A stretch of 64,000 bases of DNA from Streptomyces griseoruber (lineage in GTDB: Bacteria; Actinomycetota; Actinomycetes; Streptomycetales; Streptomycetaceae), in assembly GCF_001514205.1 (NCBI RefSeq), contig NZ_KQ948767.1:62001-126000 (forward strand). The letters are read 5' to 3'. Each line of letters opens with the position of its first letter. The stretch's first letter is position 1. Shown one piece after another: positions 16,542-26,700 of this stretch. Position numbers and translations under genes: made by a program. The notes under the pieces are model-generated. The model saw only the letters and a program-made list of their open reading frames with translations. It made no database searches and was not told where the DNA came from.

Positions 16542-18812
16542 TCAGGCGGTCAGGGACTTCCACAGGGTGATCGGACGGTCCTCGACCACGACCTGGTCGT
16601 TGTGCCCGTGGCCGTCGGCGATGGAGACGATCCGGTATTTCTGCTGGTGGAACACCCAGAACAGGCTCAGCCCGTTGATGCGTTGCATGTCCGGCACGGC
16701 GAGGAACTCGTCCACACGGGAGACGCCGGCCAGCGACTGCCACAGACTGAGCGAGCGGTCGCCGCGTTCGATGACGTCGTGGTGCGCGGAACCGTCGGCG
16801 ATCGAGATCAGCCGGTAGACCTGCTGCCCCAGGGAGGAGTGGAAGAGCCAGTAGTGGCTCTTCCCGTTCTGGCGCTGCATGTCGGGCACCGGCAGGAAGG
16901 CGTCCACCTGCGTGATCCCACTGAACGAGGCCCAGGCCGAGATCGGCCGGTCGGGCCGGTCCACGGCGGCTGCCGCCTCGGGGGCGAGCCCGGACTCCGC
17001 TCCGTCCGCGACCGAGATCAGCCGGTAGACCTGGCGGCCTTCCACGGTGTGGAACAGCCAGTACCGGCTGCGGCCGCCCACGCGCTGCTCGTCCGGCACC
17101 GGCAGGATCGCGTCCACCTTCGAGACGCCGTCGTGGCACGGCCAGGTGGACAGGGGCCGGTCCGGGCGCTCGACGACGTCCTTGTGCTCGTCGCCGTCGG
17201 CGATGGAGAGGGTGCGGCAGACCGGTCCGTCGCCGCCGGTCCCGTACGCCCAGTACCAGCTCTTGCCCTTGTCCCGCTGACGATCGGGGATGGGGAGGAA
17301 GGCGTCGGTGGGCCGGACCGTGTCCGGGAGCTTGTCGGTGAGGCGGCCGTCGCCCAGCAGCCGCAGTGTGGTGAGCGAGGGGACGAACGCGTAGACCGAG
17401 CCCTCGGTGGTGACGAACTGGTGGAAGCTCAGCTCGGTCGTCGCGTCGGGGCTCTCGAAGGCGACCTTGCCCGTGGGGCCGACCATCGGGTCGGGGCCGG
17501 GCTTCGCGGGGCGGTCCGGCGGGAAGCCGACGTTGTTGATCCAGCTCTTCTGGATGAACTCGAACTGCTCGACCAGGTCCGACTGGTAGCAGACGAAGAG
17601 CAGTCCGCGCGGCTGGTCGGGGCCACCGGGACCGTCCGAGGCCGGGTCGAAGGGCGCACCGTAGGGGGCCCCGCGGCGGATGATCCGGCGCCGGTCCATG
17701 ACCGGGTTCTCGGGGAACGGGTCCGTGCCGGGCCTCTCCTGCAGGCCGTCCCGCGGGTTGGTCTTGCGCAGGTGGGAGGAGAGCGGGGTGGTGAACCCCT
17801 CCGGGTCGTCGCGGTAGCCGAAGTCGTTGTCCTGGCTCGCGAGGGCGTTGTCCGGCATGTCGGCGTGCGGGCACTTGGCGACGGGCGTGCCCGAGCGCCA
17901 GCGGCCCACCAGGCGGGCGGCCAGCCATTCGGTGGTCGCCTCGTCCGGCACCACCTTGGCCTTCCTGAGGACCTTCAGTTGCGCGGCGACCTGGGCCCAC
18001 CAGCCCGGGACGTCCTGACCGAGCCGGCGCACGACCTGGAAGCTGCCGTTGCCCGCCCACTCGGGCATCTCGTCGTACGGAATCCCGCCGACCCGGTCGT
18101 GTCCGATGACGAACTCTCCGGGCGGGATCAGCCGGGTGCCCGGGTGGTCCTTGACCCACTCCGGCCGCTTCGGGTCGGGCTCGTCGAAGCCGATCACGCC
18201 CGGCTCGCTGACCCCGTCCTTGAAGCCGAAGTGTTCCTTTCCGCGGCGGGTGCCCGGCAGTGTGGCGCCGTTCTGCTGGAAGACGATCACGATCTTGGCC
18301 TGCGCGGCCGCCTCGCGCTGGGTGGTCAACGCGTCCTGGAGCCCCTCGGCGGTGTCGGAGGCGACGGTGATCACGGCGTGCACGGTCTGGCCCTTGCCGT
18401 CCCCGAACAGCCAGTTCTCGGGTGAGCTGTCGCCGGTGTCGCCCAGTGAGCGCCTGTGGGACCCCTCCTTGAACGCCTCCAGGGTGCCGCCCTTGCGTAC
18501 CGAGGGCAGGGGGTCCTTGCCGCCGATGAGGACCTTCAGGCCCTCGTAGGTGAAGCTGACGTTCGTCCAGGTGGCCTTCATCGTCCGCGGATCGTCGCCG
18601 CCCGTGGCCTGTCTGGCCTTGCGGAACGCCGCGTTGAAGGTGGCCACCTGTCTGGTGGTGGAGATCTGGGGGGCGAGCCGCTTCACCCAGGTGCGGGCCC
18701 GCGCGGGGTCCTCGAACTTGAGGAAGAGCAGCGTCATGCGGTCCTTCTTGAAGCCCGCGATCACATCGCCCTGGATGTCCTCACTCTGACGCAGTCTGAG
18801 GTCTTCCGTCAT
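16542..18812 (-). CDS. DyP-type peroxidase with four C-terminal hemopexin-like repeats
   Basis: The 756-residue protein is about 260 residues longer than ordinary DyP peroxidases. Residues 1-495 hold the DyP fold: GFKDGVSEPG with the distal Asp motif at 196-200, the likely proximal heme His in SSHLRKTNPRD (347), and RRRIIRRGAPYG with the distal Arg region (374-385). Residues 502-755 contain four repeats of about 65 residues, each with VDAFLPVPDMQR, then YWLFH, YRLISIADG and DRPIS-W patterns, resembling hemopexin blades. There is no Tat signal, so it is probably cytoplasmic. It is divergent from a secreted copper radical oxidase; in S. lividans a DyP peroxidase (DtpA) supports maturation of the oxidase GlxA. 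A similar partnership is inferred here. Confidence 0.85.
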   Translation of the reverse strand: MTEDLRLRQSEDIQGDVIAGFKKDRMTLLFLKFEDPARARTWVKRLAPQISTTRQVATFNAAFRKARQATGGDDPRTMKATWTNVSFTYEGLKVLIGGKDPLPSVRKGGTLEAFKEGSHRRSLGDTGDSSPENWLFGDGKGQTVHAVITVASDTAEGLQDALTTQREAAAQAKIVIVFQQNGATLPGTRRGKEHFGFKDGVSEPGVIGFDEPDPKRPEWVKDHPGTRLIPPGEFVIGHDRVGGIPYDEMPEWAGNGSFQVVRRLGQDVPGWWAQVAAQLKVLRKAKVVPDEATTEWLAARLVGRWRSGTPVAKCPHADMPDNALASQDNDFGYRDDPEGFTTPLSSHLRKTNPRDGLQERPGTDPFPENPVMDRRRIIRRGAPYGAPFDPASDGPGGPDQPRGLLFVCYQSDLVEQFEFIQKSWINNVGFPPDRPAKPGPDPMVGPTGKVAFESPDATTELSFHQFVTTEGSVYAFVPSLTTLRLLGDGRLTDKLPDTVRPTDAFLPIPDRQRDKGKSWYWAYGTGGDGPVCRTLSIADGDEHKDVVERPDRPLSTWPCHDGVSKVDAILPVPDEQRVGGRSRYWLFHTVEGRQVYRLISVADGAESGLAPEAAAAVDRPDRPISAWASFSGITQVDAFLPVPDMQRQNGKSHYWLFHSSLGQQVYRLISIADGSAHHDVIERGDRSLSLWQSLAGVSRVDEFLAVPDMQRINGLSLFWVFHQQKYRIVSIADGHGHNDQVVVEDRPITLWKSLTA

Positions 18813-19103
18813 GTTTTCTCCTTGACGGTCGCATATGCCATGGGATCATCATGGTCATCATGAAACTACGCTACGTGATCGGTGGGTGGGTGGGGGCGTC
18901 GCCGGGCCGGTGGCGTCGGGATCCTTCGCTGTCGCACAGGACCCCTGTCCTGTAAGGGTTCTGACCCGCTTGGCCCTCGAGAGGTCACCCACCTGCCCGG
19001 CATCGCGCGACAGCGACCGCCCGGCATGCGAACACTGTGAGTAGTCATATGCCTATGCCGTGTGCCTATGCCGTGCGCCCAGCCCTCTCTCGCAAGGAGC
19101 CCC

Positions 19104-20993
19104 ATGTCCCCCAGGAACCTGCCCGGTCCGTCGTCCAGACGGATGCGGTACGCGGCCATCTCCGCGTGTGCCGTCTCCGCGCTGACCCTCGCCGTGCTCT
19201 CGTCCGGCACCGCCGCCGCCCACGGGCACGGTGGTGACGCCCCCTCGGCCGACCGGGCGCACGCCGACCCGGACGAGGCGACCGTCATCGGCAAGGAGCA
19301 CGCCGAGGAACACGCCATGACCAGGAACGCGGTCAAGGCCGTCGGCGAGTACCCGCAGTCCACCCGCACCGAACGGCTCAAGGCACTCACGGCCTCCCAG
19401 GCCAAGGTCAACGCGGACTTCGACGCGCTGGACGCCGGGAGGTTCCGGGAGTACTTCCAGTCCCCGGACTTCGCCGCGCACATCGCCATGCTGCCCACCG
19501 GCAAGGTGCTGCTGTTCTCCTTCGAGCGCATCGAGACCAACCCCCAGAAGGAGCCGGCCCCGACCGACACCATCGGCAAGGAGAACGCGGGCCGCGCCTA
19601 CCTGTGGGATCCCGCCAAGGGCACGGGACCGGGCTCGTTCACCAAGGTCACGCCGCCCGTGATCAACATGCCGGACGGGCTCAACCAGCCCCGCCCCGCG
19701 CCGTTCTTCTGTGCCGGCCACTCCTTCCTGCCCAACGGGATGCTCGGTGTCTTCGGCGGCAACCTCGGCGGCAACGGCGGGTCCGGCGCGAAACTCTCCC
19801 TGGTCTTCGACCCATGGGAGGAGAAGTGGTACCAGAACCAGGACATGGCGGTCGGCCGCTGGTACCCCTCGGTGGTGACCGGCGCGGACGGGCGGCAGCT
19901 CATCATGTCCGGCCAGTCGGAGCTCGGCTGGGGCACCCCCACCCCGATCGTCGAGCGCTTCCCCGCCCTGAACAAGCCCGTGCCCACGGCCAGGACGGAC
20001 AAGCCGGAGGGCTGGGCGGTGGACCGCTTCAAGGCCGACGCCCCGTTCAAGCGGGACTACCCGCACCTCTTCTCGCTGCGCGACGGCAAGATCTACGGCC
20101 TGGGCCGCAACCCCGAGCAGCAGTGGAAGTTCGACCCCGCCGCCGAGACCCGGACGGACCTGGCACCCCGACCGGACAACATGCCGCGCAACTACGGTTC
20201 GGCCGTGCCGCTCCCGGCCGGCTTCAAGGGCCCGGACTCGGTACTGGTCCTCGGCGGGGACCGGGACGACCCGAACACGTATCAGCTGGTCGGCAACCAG
20301 TGGAGCAAGGAGAAGGCCAGGGCCTTCGGCCGCACCCAGGACGACACCCTGCTCATGCCGGACGGGACCCTGATGACCGTCAACGGCGCCTTCGACATCC
20401 GTGACTACGGCAACGGCCCGTACAACCCCAACGCGGACCTGAAGTACCGCCAGATCGAACTGCGTGACGAGAACGGCAACTGGAGGCTCGGCCCGGCCCA
20501 GCGGCTGCCGCGCGGCTACCACTCCAACGCCGTGGTGCTCCCGGACGGCCGGGTGATGGTCACCGGTGACGAGCTCCAGCAGCTCGCCAACGACCCCGAC
20601 ATCACCGACGACATGAACGGCAGCATCGAGATCTACGAGCCGGCCTACCTCCAGCAGGGCAGCCGCCCTCACCTCGGCATGGTGTTCAACCCGTCCGTCG
20701 GGTACAACGACAAGATCACGGTGAGCAGCAACACCGCCTCCGACGTCACCCGTGCCGTCCTGCTGGCGCCGACCACCGCGACCCACTCGGTCAACACCAG
20801 CCAGCGCCACCTCGACCTGCGCATCAAGAGCCGCAGCGGCAACTTCCTCGAACTCCAGGCACCGCCGTCGGCCAATGCCGCCCCTCCCGGCTACTACATG
20901 CTCTTCCTGCTGAACGAGGAGGGCGTGCCCAGCACCGCCGGCTGGGTCCAGGTCAAGCCGGCCTCGGGCGGCCAGACCCCGGGGACGAGGTAG
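19104..20993 (+). CDS. secreted copper radical oxidase (galactose/glyoxal oxidase-like, GlxA-related)
   Basis: The 629-residue protein starts at ATG 19104 behind AAGGAG and has a signal peptide (basic SSRRMRY, hydrophobic core to about residue 38). A kelch-type propeller and a C-terminal DUF1929 domain follow. The galactose oxidase site is conserved: Cys203 in FFCAGHSFLPNG and Tyr254 in GRWYPS for the thioether cross-link, Tyr472-His473 in RGYHSNAVVLPDGR, and His561 in THSVNTSQRHL. It should therefore form the Cys-Tyr radical copper centre, oxidise alcohols or aldehydes and release hydrogen peroxide outside the cell. A CslA-like glycan synthase, the usual GlxA partner, is not adjacent. The divergent neighbour is a peroxidase. 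Confidence 0.9.
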   Translation: MSPRNLPGPSSRRMRYAAISACAVSALTLAVLSSGTAAAHGHGGDAPSADRAHADPDEATVIGKEHAEEHAMTRNAVKAVGEYPQSTRTERLKALTASQAKVNADFDALDAGRFREYFQSPDFAAHIAMLPTGKVLLFSFERIETNPQKEPAPTDTIGKENAGRAYLWDPAKGTGPGSFTKVTPPVINMPDGLNQPRPAPFFCAGHSFLPNGMLGVFGGNLGGNGGSGAKLSLVFDPWEEKWYQNQDMAVGRWYPSVVTGADGRQLIMSGQSELGWGTPTPIVERFPALNKPVPTARTDKPEGWAVDRFKADAPFKRDYPHLFSLRDGKIYGLGRNPEQQWKFDPAAETRTDLAPRPDNMPRNYGSAVPLPAGFKGPDSVLVLGGDRDDPNTYQLVGNQWSKEKARAFGRTQDDTLLMPDGTLMTVNGAFDIRDYGNGPYNPNADLKYRQIELRDENGNWRLGPAQRLPRGYHSNAVVLPDGRVMVTGDELQQLANDPDITDDMNGSIEIYEPAYLQQGSRPHLGMVFNPSVGYNDKITVSSNTASDVTRAVLLAPTTATHSVNTSQRHLDLRIKSRSGNFLELQAPPSANAAPPGYYMLFLLNEEGVPSTAGWVQVKPASGGQTPGTR

Positions 20994-21167
20994 TGACCGC
21001 CTGACTCCCACGGGCCCGCTGCGAGTCTCATGTGCGGCCCCGCCGAAGCCCGGCTCGGATCTTCTCTGAGCTGGGCTTCTCGCGTCCGAGACGTGACGGA
21101 CCGGTGACCTGGTCCATGCGGCCGGCCGAAAGCAGGCCGTCCAGGAACCGACGGACCCTGGGCCGGG

Positions 21168-22268
21168 TCAGTATCCGATGGCTTCCCGGAGAAGCAGGAC
21201 GGTGCCGCGCCCCGGATGGGGTTCCGCGTTGAGGATGAGCAGGCGGTTGACGGCGCTGGGCATCCCGTACACCGCCTGGGCGCGCGCGTTCTCCAGCGGG
21301 AGGGCGTGCTCCTCGACGCGGCGCAGCGCCGTGCTCAGGTCGGGCACCACCTTCTGCGCGCCGACGACCCAGACCGCGTGGGCGGCGCCGCCCGCGTTGG
21401 CGGGGAGTTGGCTGCCGCTGCCCGAGGCGAGAACGAGCGAGCCGGTCTCGGTGACCGCGGCGACGCTGTTGACGACGAACTCGGGGCCGGCGAGCAGCTT
21501 TCGGATCTCGTCGGCGCCGGTGGCACGGTCGATGGCCAGGACGCGCGGCCTGATGGCGTCGTACCGGCCGCCGGCGTTGATGTCCGCGTCGATGCCGGAC
21601 AGCCGGAGGGTCTCGCTGGCTCCGGTGAGCACGCCGGCGCCCTCCGGAATGAGGTCCTTGACGCGGGTGCGCGCGGCCGCGGCATCGTCGAGGATCTCGG
21701 CGGCGAAGCCGCCCGCCCGCAGCGCGGCGGCCACCCGTTCCAGTCGTTCGGCCGATGCCGGGTCGGCGAAGGATGCGGCGGGGGCCGGGGTGGCGGTGGT
21801 GTCCGACGGGTCGGTCCCGGAGCCCGGTGCCGCGTGGGGCGCCGTGCCGGCCAGCGGGGAGGTGTCGAGGTACCTGACCTCGTACACCCGCTCGGCGAAC
21901 CGCCAGCCCTGCGCGGTGCGCCGGTAGCGGTCGTGGTAGACGGCGTAGTTCAGACCCTGGCGTCCGTCGAGGGTGCGCGCGAGTTCCTGGAGGTAGGCGC
22001 GGCCGGTCGCGGTGTCGCCGTCGAGCAGGATCGTGCCGGGGTGTGTGGTCTGCACGAAGAAGTCCCACTGGCTCTGCAGCCGCTCACCCCCGGCTCGGAT
22101 CTCCTCGCGGCCGACGAACTCGGCGGGGACATCGGGCATCCGCAGGACACCGTCCGGTGTGAACAGCGACGCCAGGCGGGGCCGGTCGCGCATCATCACC
22201 GCGTCGGTGAACTCGCCGCGCAGGGCCTCGATCTCGACGCGGTCCGCGATGGTCTGGAAGTCGTTCAT
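21168..22268 (-). CDS. NTF2-like (SnoaL) and LUD (LutC/YkgG) domain fusion
   Basis: The 366-residue protein starts at ATG 22268 behind GGGAGAGG. Residues 1-135 form an NTF2-like domain (LASLFTPDGVLRMPDVPAEF, HDRYRRTAQGWRFAERVYEV). A Pro/Ala/Thr-rich linker of about 40 residues follows. Residues 175-366 form a LUD domain: EGAGVLTGASETLRLSG, SVAAVTETGSLVLASG and NAGGAAHAVWVVGAQKVVP. LUD domains occur in lactate utilisation proteins and bind ligands or take part in electron transfer. The gene is divergent from an ECF41 sigma factor across a palindrome. ECF41 factors usually control one neighbouring oxidoreductase or epimerase-type gene, so this fusion is the likely target. Confidence 0.85.
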   Translation of the reverse strand: MNDFQTIADRVEIEALRGEFTDAVMMRDRPRLASLFTPDGVLRMPDVPAEFVGREEIRAGGERLQSQWDFFVQTTHPGTILLDGDTATGRAYLQELARTLDGRQGLNYAVYHDRYRRTAQGWRFAERVYEVRYLDTSPLAGTAPHAAPGSGTDPSDTTATPAPAASFADPASAERLERVAAALRAGGFAAEILDDAAAARTRVKDLIPEGAGVLTGASETLRLSGIDADINAGGRYDAIRPRVLAIDRATGADEIRKLLAGPEFVVNSVAAVTETGSLVLASGSGSQLPANAGGAAHAVWVVGAQKVVPDLSTALRRVEEHALPLENARAQAVYGMPSAVNRLLILNAEPHPGRGTVLLLREAIGY

Positions 22269-22323
22269 CAACGTCACCTCTCCCGTCCGGTTGTCGTCCT
22301 CACCGGTACGACACCGCAGACCC

Positions 22324-22361
22324 CCGGAATGTGAGGCGGGCGCCTCGGCCTCACATTCCGG
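22324..22361. promoter_or_regulatory. perfect 14-bp inverted repeat between divergent ECF41 and NTF2-LUD genes
   Basis: CCGGAATGTGAGGC (22324-22337) is repeated exactly in reverse complement at 22348-22361, with a ten-base spacer. It lies 55 bases from one start codon and 58 from the other, so it is placed to act on both genes. It could be an operator or a back-to-back promoter element. I do not find the textbook ECF41 promoter spacing in it. Confidence 0.65.
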
Positions 22362-22419
22362 TGCGCTGTCCGGTCCTGACGGGTAGAGGCGCAGAAGCGA
22401 GCGAGGGAGACGGCGGACC

Positions 22420-23358
22420 ATGACCACCAGAGGCGAGCCCGGCGACGATCAGAGCGATCCGGGCCTGGGAGCGATCATGAGCGAGCGGCGCCGGCTGATC
22501 AACCTCGGCTATCGGCTCCTCGGCTCCCTTGCCGACGCCGAGGACGTCGTACAGGAGACCTACGCCCGCTGGTACGCCCTGTCGGAACGGGAGCAGCGGG
22601 CCATCGAGTCGCCCGGCGCCTGGCTGATGACGGTGGCCGGCCGTATCTGCCTGACCCTGCTCGGCTCGGCGCGGGCCAGGCGGGAGACGTACGTGGGCGC
22701 GTGGATCCCGGAGCCGCTGCCCGACCCCACGGAGTGGATCAGCGGGCGTTCCGGCGTCGGCGGGACCGACCCGGCCGACCGGGTCACCCTCGACGAGTCG
22801 GTGACGATGGCCTTCCTGGTCGTCCTTGACGCGATGACCCCGGCCGAGCGCGTCGCGTTCGTCCTGCACGACGTCTTCCGCTACCCCTTCGGCGAGGTCG
22901 CCGAGATCGTCGGCCGCACTCCGGCGGCGTGCCGCCAACTGGCCTCGTCCGCCCGCCGTCGCATCCGCTCCGCGCGGACTCCGGCAGGCCCGAGTGCCGG
23001 ACAGGCCGGCATCGTCAGGCAGTTCAGAACGGCGTGGGAGGCCAAGGACATCGACGCGCTGATCAGCCTGCTCGACCCCGACGCCACCGCGACCGCCGAC
23101 GGCGGCGGGCTGGCCGTCACCCACCTGGACCCGATCGTGGGCGGTGAGCGGATCGCGCGCGCCTACGCCGAGATCGCCCGTCTGTGGGGCGGCCGCACGA
23201 CGTTCCTCGAGTGCGCGGTCAACGGCCGGCCCGGCTTGGTGGCGCAGCAGGACGGCACCATCGTCACCGTGTTCGCCTTCGAGATCGCGGGCGACCGGAT
23301 CAGGTACATCTGGGCCGTGCGAAATCCCGAGAAGCTCCGTCCCTGGCACAGCAGTTGA
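22420..23358 (+). CDS. ECF41-family RNA polymerase sigma factor (SigJ-like)
   Basis: The 312-residue protein has sigma region 2 (RLINLGYRLLGSLADAEDVV, residues 25-80), a linker with WIPEP (95-99), region 4 (MTPAERVAFVLHDVFRYPF, about 139-185) and a C-terminal NTF2-like domain (195-312). The linker WxPEP, DGGG (227-230) and NPEKL (302-306) are the motifs that define ECF41. In this group the fused C-terminal domain controls sigma activity in place of an anti-sigma factor. Autoregulation and control of the divergent NTF2-LUD gene are expected from the family. Confidence 0.92.
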   Translation: MTTRGEPGDDQSDPGLGAIMSERRRLINLGYRLLGSLADAEDVVQETYARWYALSEREQRAIESPGAWLMTVAGRICLTLLGSARARRETYVGAWIPEPLPDPTEWISGRSGVGGTDPADRVTLDESVTMAFLVVLDAMTPAERVAFVLHDVFRYPFGEVAEIVGRTPAACRQLASSARRRIRSARTPAGPSAGQAGIVRQFRTAWEAKDIDALISLLDPDATATADGGGLAVTHLDPIVGGERIARAYAEIARLWGGRTTFLECAVNGRPGLVAQQDGTIVTVFAFEIAGDRIRYIWAVRNPEKLRPWHSS

Positions 23359-23777
23359 GGAGCCGTCCCCCGACCGTCAACAGATCTGCTCCGACGGCTG
23401 CGGTCCGTCGCCCGTCTGCGCCGGCAGCCTCGACGGCACTCTCTACGCGGTGTGGGCGTAGGCGCGACAGCGGGCGCCGCTGACCCGCAGCGGGGTCGAC
23501 CGCCCGCCGCGGAGCGGTGGACATCGGCTGTGGTGCGGAATGGGCGGGCGGGGCCCGTGATTGCATGCATGGGGAGGCAGGGCGGGCTTCGGCGAGATCC
23601 GGATGTATGTCTTCGGTTCGTTGTTTCTCTTATGAATTTGTGTGCGGCCGACGCATTTTGACTTGTTCGAAGACCGTTCTTGTCTCTGGGAAGAAGAGCC
23701 ATGGTTCATTTCCCTGGCGGCCGTTAGCGTCTGTACGTCGGCGCGGCCCGGGAACGAACCGGGGACGGGGGTACGGG
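23359..23777. other. intergenic leader of the CHAT gene, relatively AT-rich
   Basis: No gene is supported here. The middle part (about 23590-23720) is clearly poorer in GC than its surroundings, as expected for a promoter region. A TTGACT at 23658-23663 could be a -35 element, with a weak -10 candidate TGTCTC 17 bases later. The frame of the downstream gene is open through much of the gap, but its coding character begins only at the GTG at 23778. Confidence 0.4.
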
Positions 23778-26700
23778 GTGGACGTAGGAACGCTTGCCGC
23801 GTTGTTGTCGGCCGAGTGCCGGGGCACCGATTACCAGGCGGCCGCGGCCGCCCTCGCGGCCGGTGAGCCCAAAAGGGCACTTGCCGTTCTGGACGCGTTA
23901 CCGACGGATCAACAGCTCCCCCTCGCACCGCCGTTACGGACCGCCGCGCTGCACATGGACGTCAACTGGCAGCCCGGAGCCTGCCTCGCCCCGGTCCAGG
24001 GCCTGGCGCAGGCGATGGCGCAGGGGGCGGGCGACCTGCCCGAGGGAAATCTGCGGCTCGCCGCGTTCCTGGCCGGACAGGTCATCCCGGTCCTGCTCTC
24101 CGCGCGGATGATCGTGGGACATGCGGGCCGCGCCCACGACGCGCGGGAGCGCGAGGCCCATCCACCCCTGGACGGCGGCGTCGCGAGCGAACGCGACCAG
24201 GATCTCCGGGAAGGCGTCGAGCAGGCTCTGCGATGGTTCGACGACCTGCACGCGACGATCGCCGAGTCCGGGCACACGGACGCCGCCGCCTGCCATCTTC
24301 TGCTCGCCGCGGATCTGCGGATCAGGGCCGGCGGCATCGAGGTCGGCATCGAGGCCGGCACCCTGCCGGCGGCGCCGGGGAAACTCCGTCACACCCCGAC
24401 GGGATCGCGAGCACTCCGAGAACTCCTGCAAGGGGACCGGGAACTGGGCGCGCCCGGCACGGCGGAGGAATGCGTCGTCACCCCCCGAGCTCCGGGGGCC
24501 GTGGGAGCCGGTGGAATCCTGCGGGCCGCCGAGAGGCGCTACGAGTCCGCCCTCGCCGCCTGCACCGCGGCGCGCGCACCCCACGGACGGGCGGCGGCAC
24601 TGCTGAGGCTGGCCCATGTGCACCGGATCCAGGGGCGGGGGGACACGTGCCGTACGCGTCTGGCGTCGGCGCTCGACGCGGCGTACGAGGCGAAGGACGG
24701 CGCGTGCGCAGCCTTGTTGCAGGTCCATCAGGTTTTGGACCTGATCGACGCCGACTCGGGGGAAGGGACGGAGGCAGCGGTCGCGAAGGCGGTGGCCGTA
24801 TGGGGGCGGACCGTCGGCAGCACGTCCTGGGTGCACGGACTGTCCTGGCTCGTCCGCAACCGCGCGGACTCCTGGTACGCCGAGGGCTACGCCCGGAGCG
24901 GGGACCGGGCCGAGGCATTCGCCCGTCTCCTCTCGGAGGACCGCGCGCCATCCTCCGCGGGCCCGAGCGCGGTGGCGGTCCCCACCACGGACACCGCGGT
25001 CCAGGCCCGGCACCATGGGGCCGCCCTCGTCCTCATCGACCTGGAACAGCGCGAACACCTCGCCCGCATCCGGCACGACGACCAGCGGGGCGCGCTCGAC
25101 CTCACCCGTTGCCTCGGCGTCGTCCGGACCGCCAAGGCCTTCCACACCCAGGCCACCGAACTGGGGGACCCGGAGGTGGCGGCCGCGGCGCGCGCACGAC
25201 TCGAACTCGCCGTCCACGTGGGCGAACTCGTCGTGCGCGAGACCGGGACCGGAACCGAGACCGGGACCGGAACCGAGACCGGAACCGAGACCGGGACCGG
25301 AACCGAGACCGGGACCGGGACCGGGACCTGGATCGCCGATCCGATGCGGGACGTCCTGGCCGGACTCAGGTCGGACCTCGCCGCGTGCCCCGCCCAGGAG
25401 TCCCTCTTCCACTCCCGCCGGGCCCGTGAGGCGGGGCTCGGGGACGAGGCCGACCGGCTGGCGCAACAGGCGCTCGACCGGGCCCGTTCGATCCCGGACG
25501 ACGTACTGCGCTGCCATGTGCGCTGCACCGCCCTCACCGACCTGGGCGACAGGGCGCGGGCCCGCGCCGAGGCGGAGCGGATGGAGTCCCGGCTGCCCGC
25601 CCTTCAGGCCGCAGCGCTGTGGGTGCGGCTCGGCGATCCCGCGCGTGCGCGGCGCTGTCTGCCGCATGTCGGTGACGCCGTCGAGAACTCCTGGCAATTG
25701 CTGTCCCTGCGGGCGGAGACCGCCGGCGGCGAAGGGACACCGACGCGGGAGGCCGGGGAGTACGCCCTGCGCGGACTCGCCGCCTACGAGGAGCAGCGGA
25801 ACAGGCTCGCCCGGGACACCTTGCGTGCTTCGTTCGCCGACGACCCGGTGGCGGCCCGGCTGCACCATGTCGCGGTTCTCGCCCGGCTGGCCTCCGGGGA
25901 AGAGGACGCACCGGCCGTCGCGTTCGGCCAGGCCGACCGTGTCCGCACCGGCTTTCTCGGCGCCGTACGGGCCCTGGACGCCGCGGCTGCCGACCCGGCG
26001 GCCCGCGCGGCGGTCCGGCACTGGCTGGCCACCGAGGTCCGCTGGGCCGCGGAGTTCGAGGACCATGTCGCCGCGTTGCGTGCCGAGCGCGGGGGCGCCC
26101 CAGGCGCCGCCACCGCCGTGCCGGAGCGGAGCCCTTCGCCGTCCTGGCCCTCGGATCCTTCGCTGCCCCCGACCTCGCACCCCACAACGGCCGTCATCCG
26201 CCGACGGGTTGACACAGCCGCACTCCGGCTGGGTGAGGCGGAGGCGGTCGTGCGGCGCCGTGCCCCCTCGGCGCTCGCCGCGGCGGAGCGAGATGTCGTG
26301 CCGGACCCGGCAGCCGTGGCCGGTGCCCTTCCCGACGGCGCCGTGCTGCTCGCGTACCACCTCTTCGACGACGCCCTCATCGGCTGGGCCATGACGCGCG
26401 ACACGCTGCGGTGCGAACCCCTGAGGGGCCGGCCGGGAGGGCGTGCGCTCACCCACCAGGTGGTGGGCGCCGCCCGCCGTTTCCGGGACGGGTGCGCCGA
26501 CCCCCTCCACGAGGGTCACGGGCAGGACGACGCGGCCCTGCTCGCCGCATGGCTGCTGGAACCCTTCGCCGAAGTGCTCGACACCGCACGGCGGGTGGTC
26601 GTGGTGCCGCCCGCGGCCCTTGCCCTGCTGCCGTTCCACACCCTGCCCTGGGACGGCGACGTCCTGGGCGCCCACCGGCCCGTGTCGTATCTGCCCGCGG

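Noticed and set aside
20994..21167. Minus-strand open stretch near 21028-21167 ending in a basic tail
   Set aside because: It lies beyond the NTF2-LUD stop in another frame, has no start of its own, and shows no recognised motif.
22324..22361. Perfect inverted repeat as a transcription terminator
   Set aside because: It lies upstream of both divergent genes, not downstream of any, so a regulatory site is the better reading.
25015..26394. Long overlapping open frames on both strands across CHAT 1 and most other genes
   Set aside because: They are shadows produced by GC bias at codon third positions; their products are Arg/Pro/Gly rich with no family motifs, while one frame per locus has clear conserved motifs.
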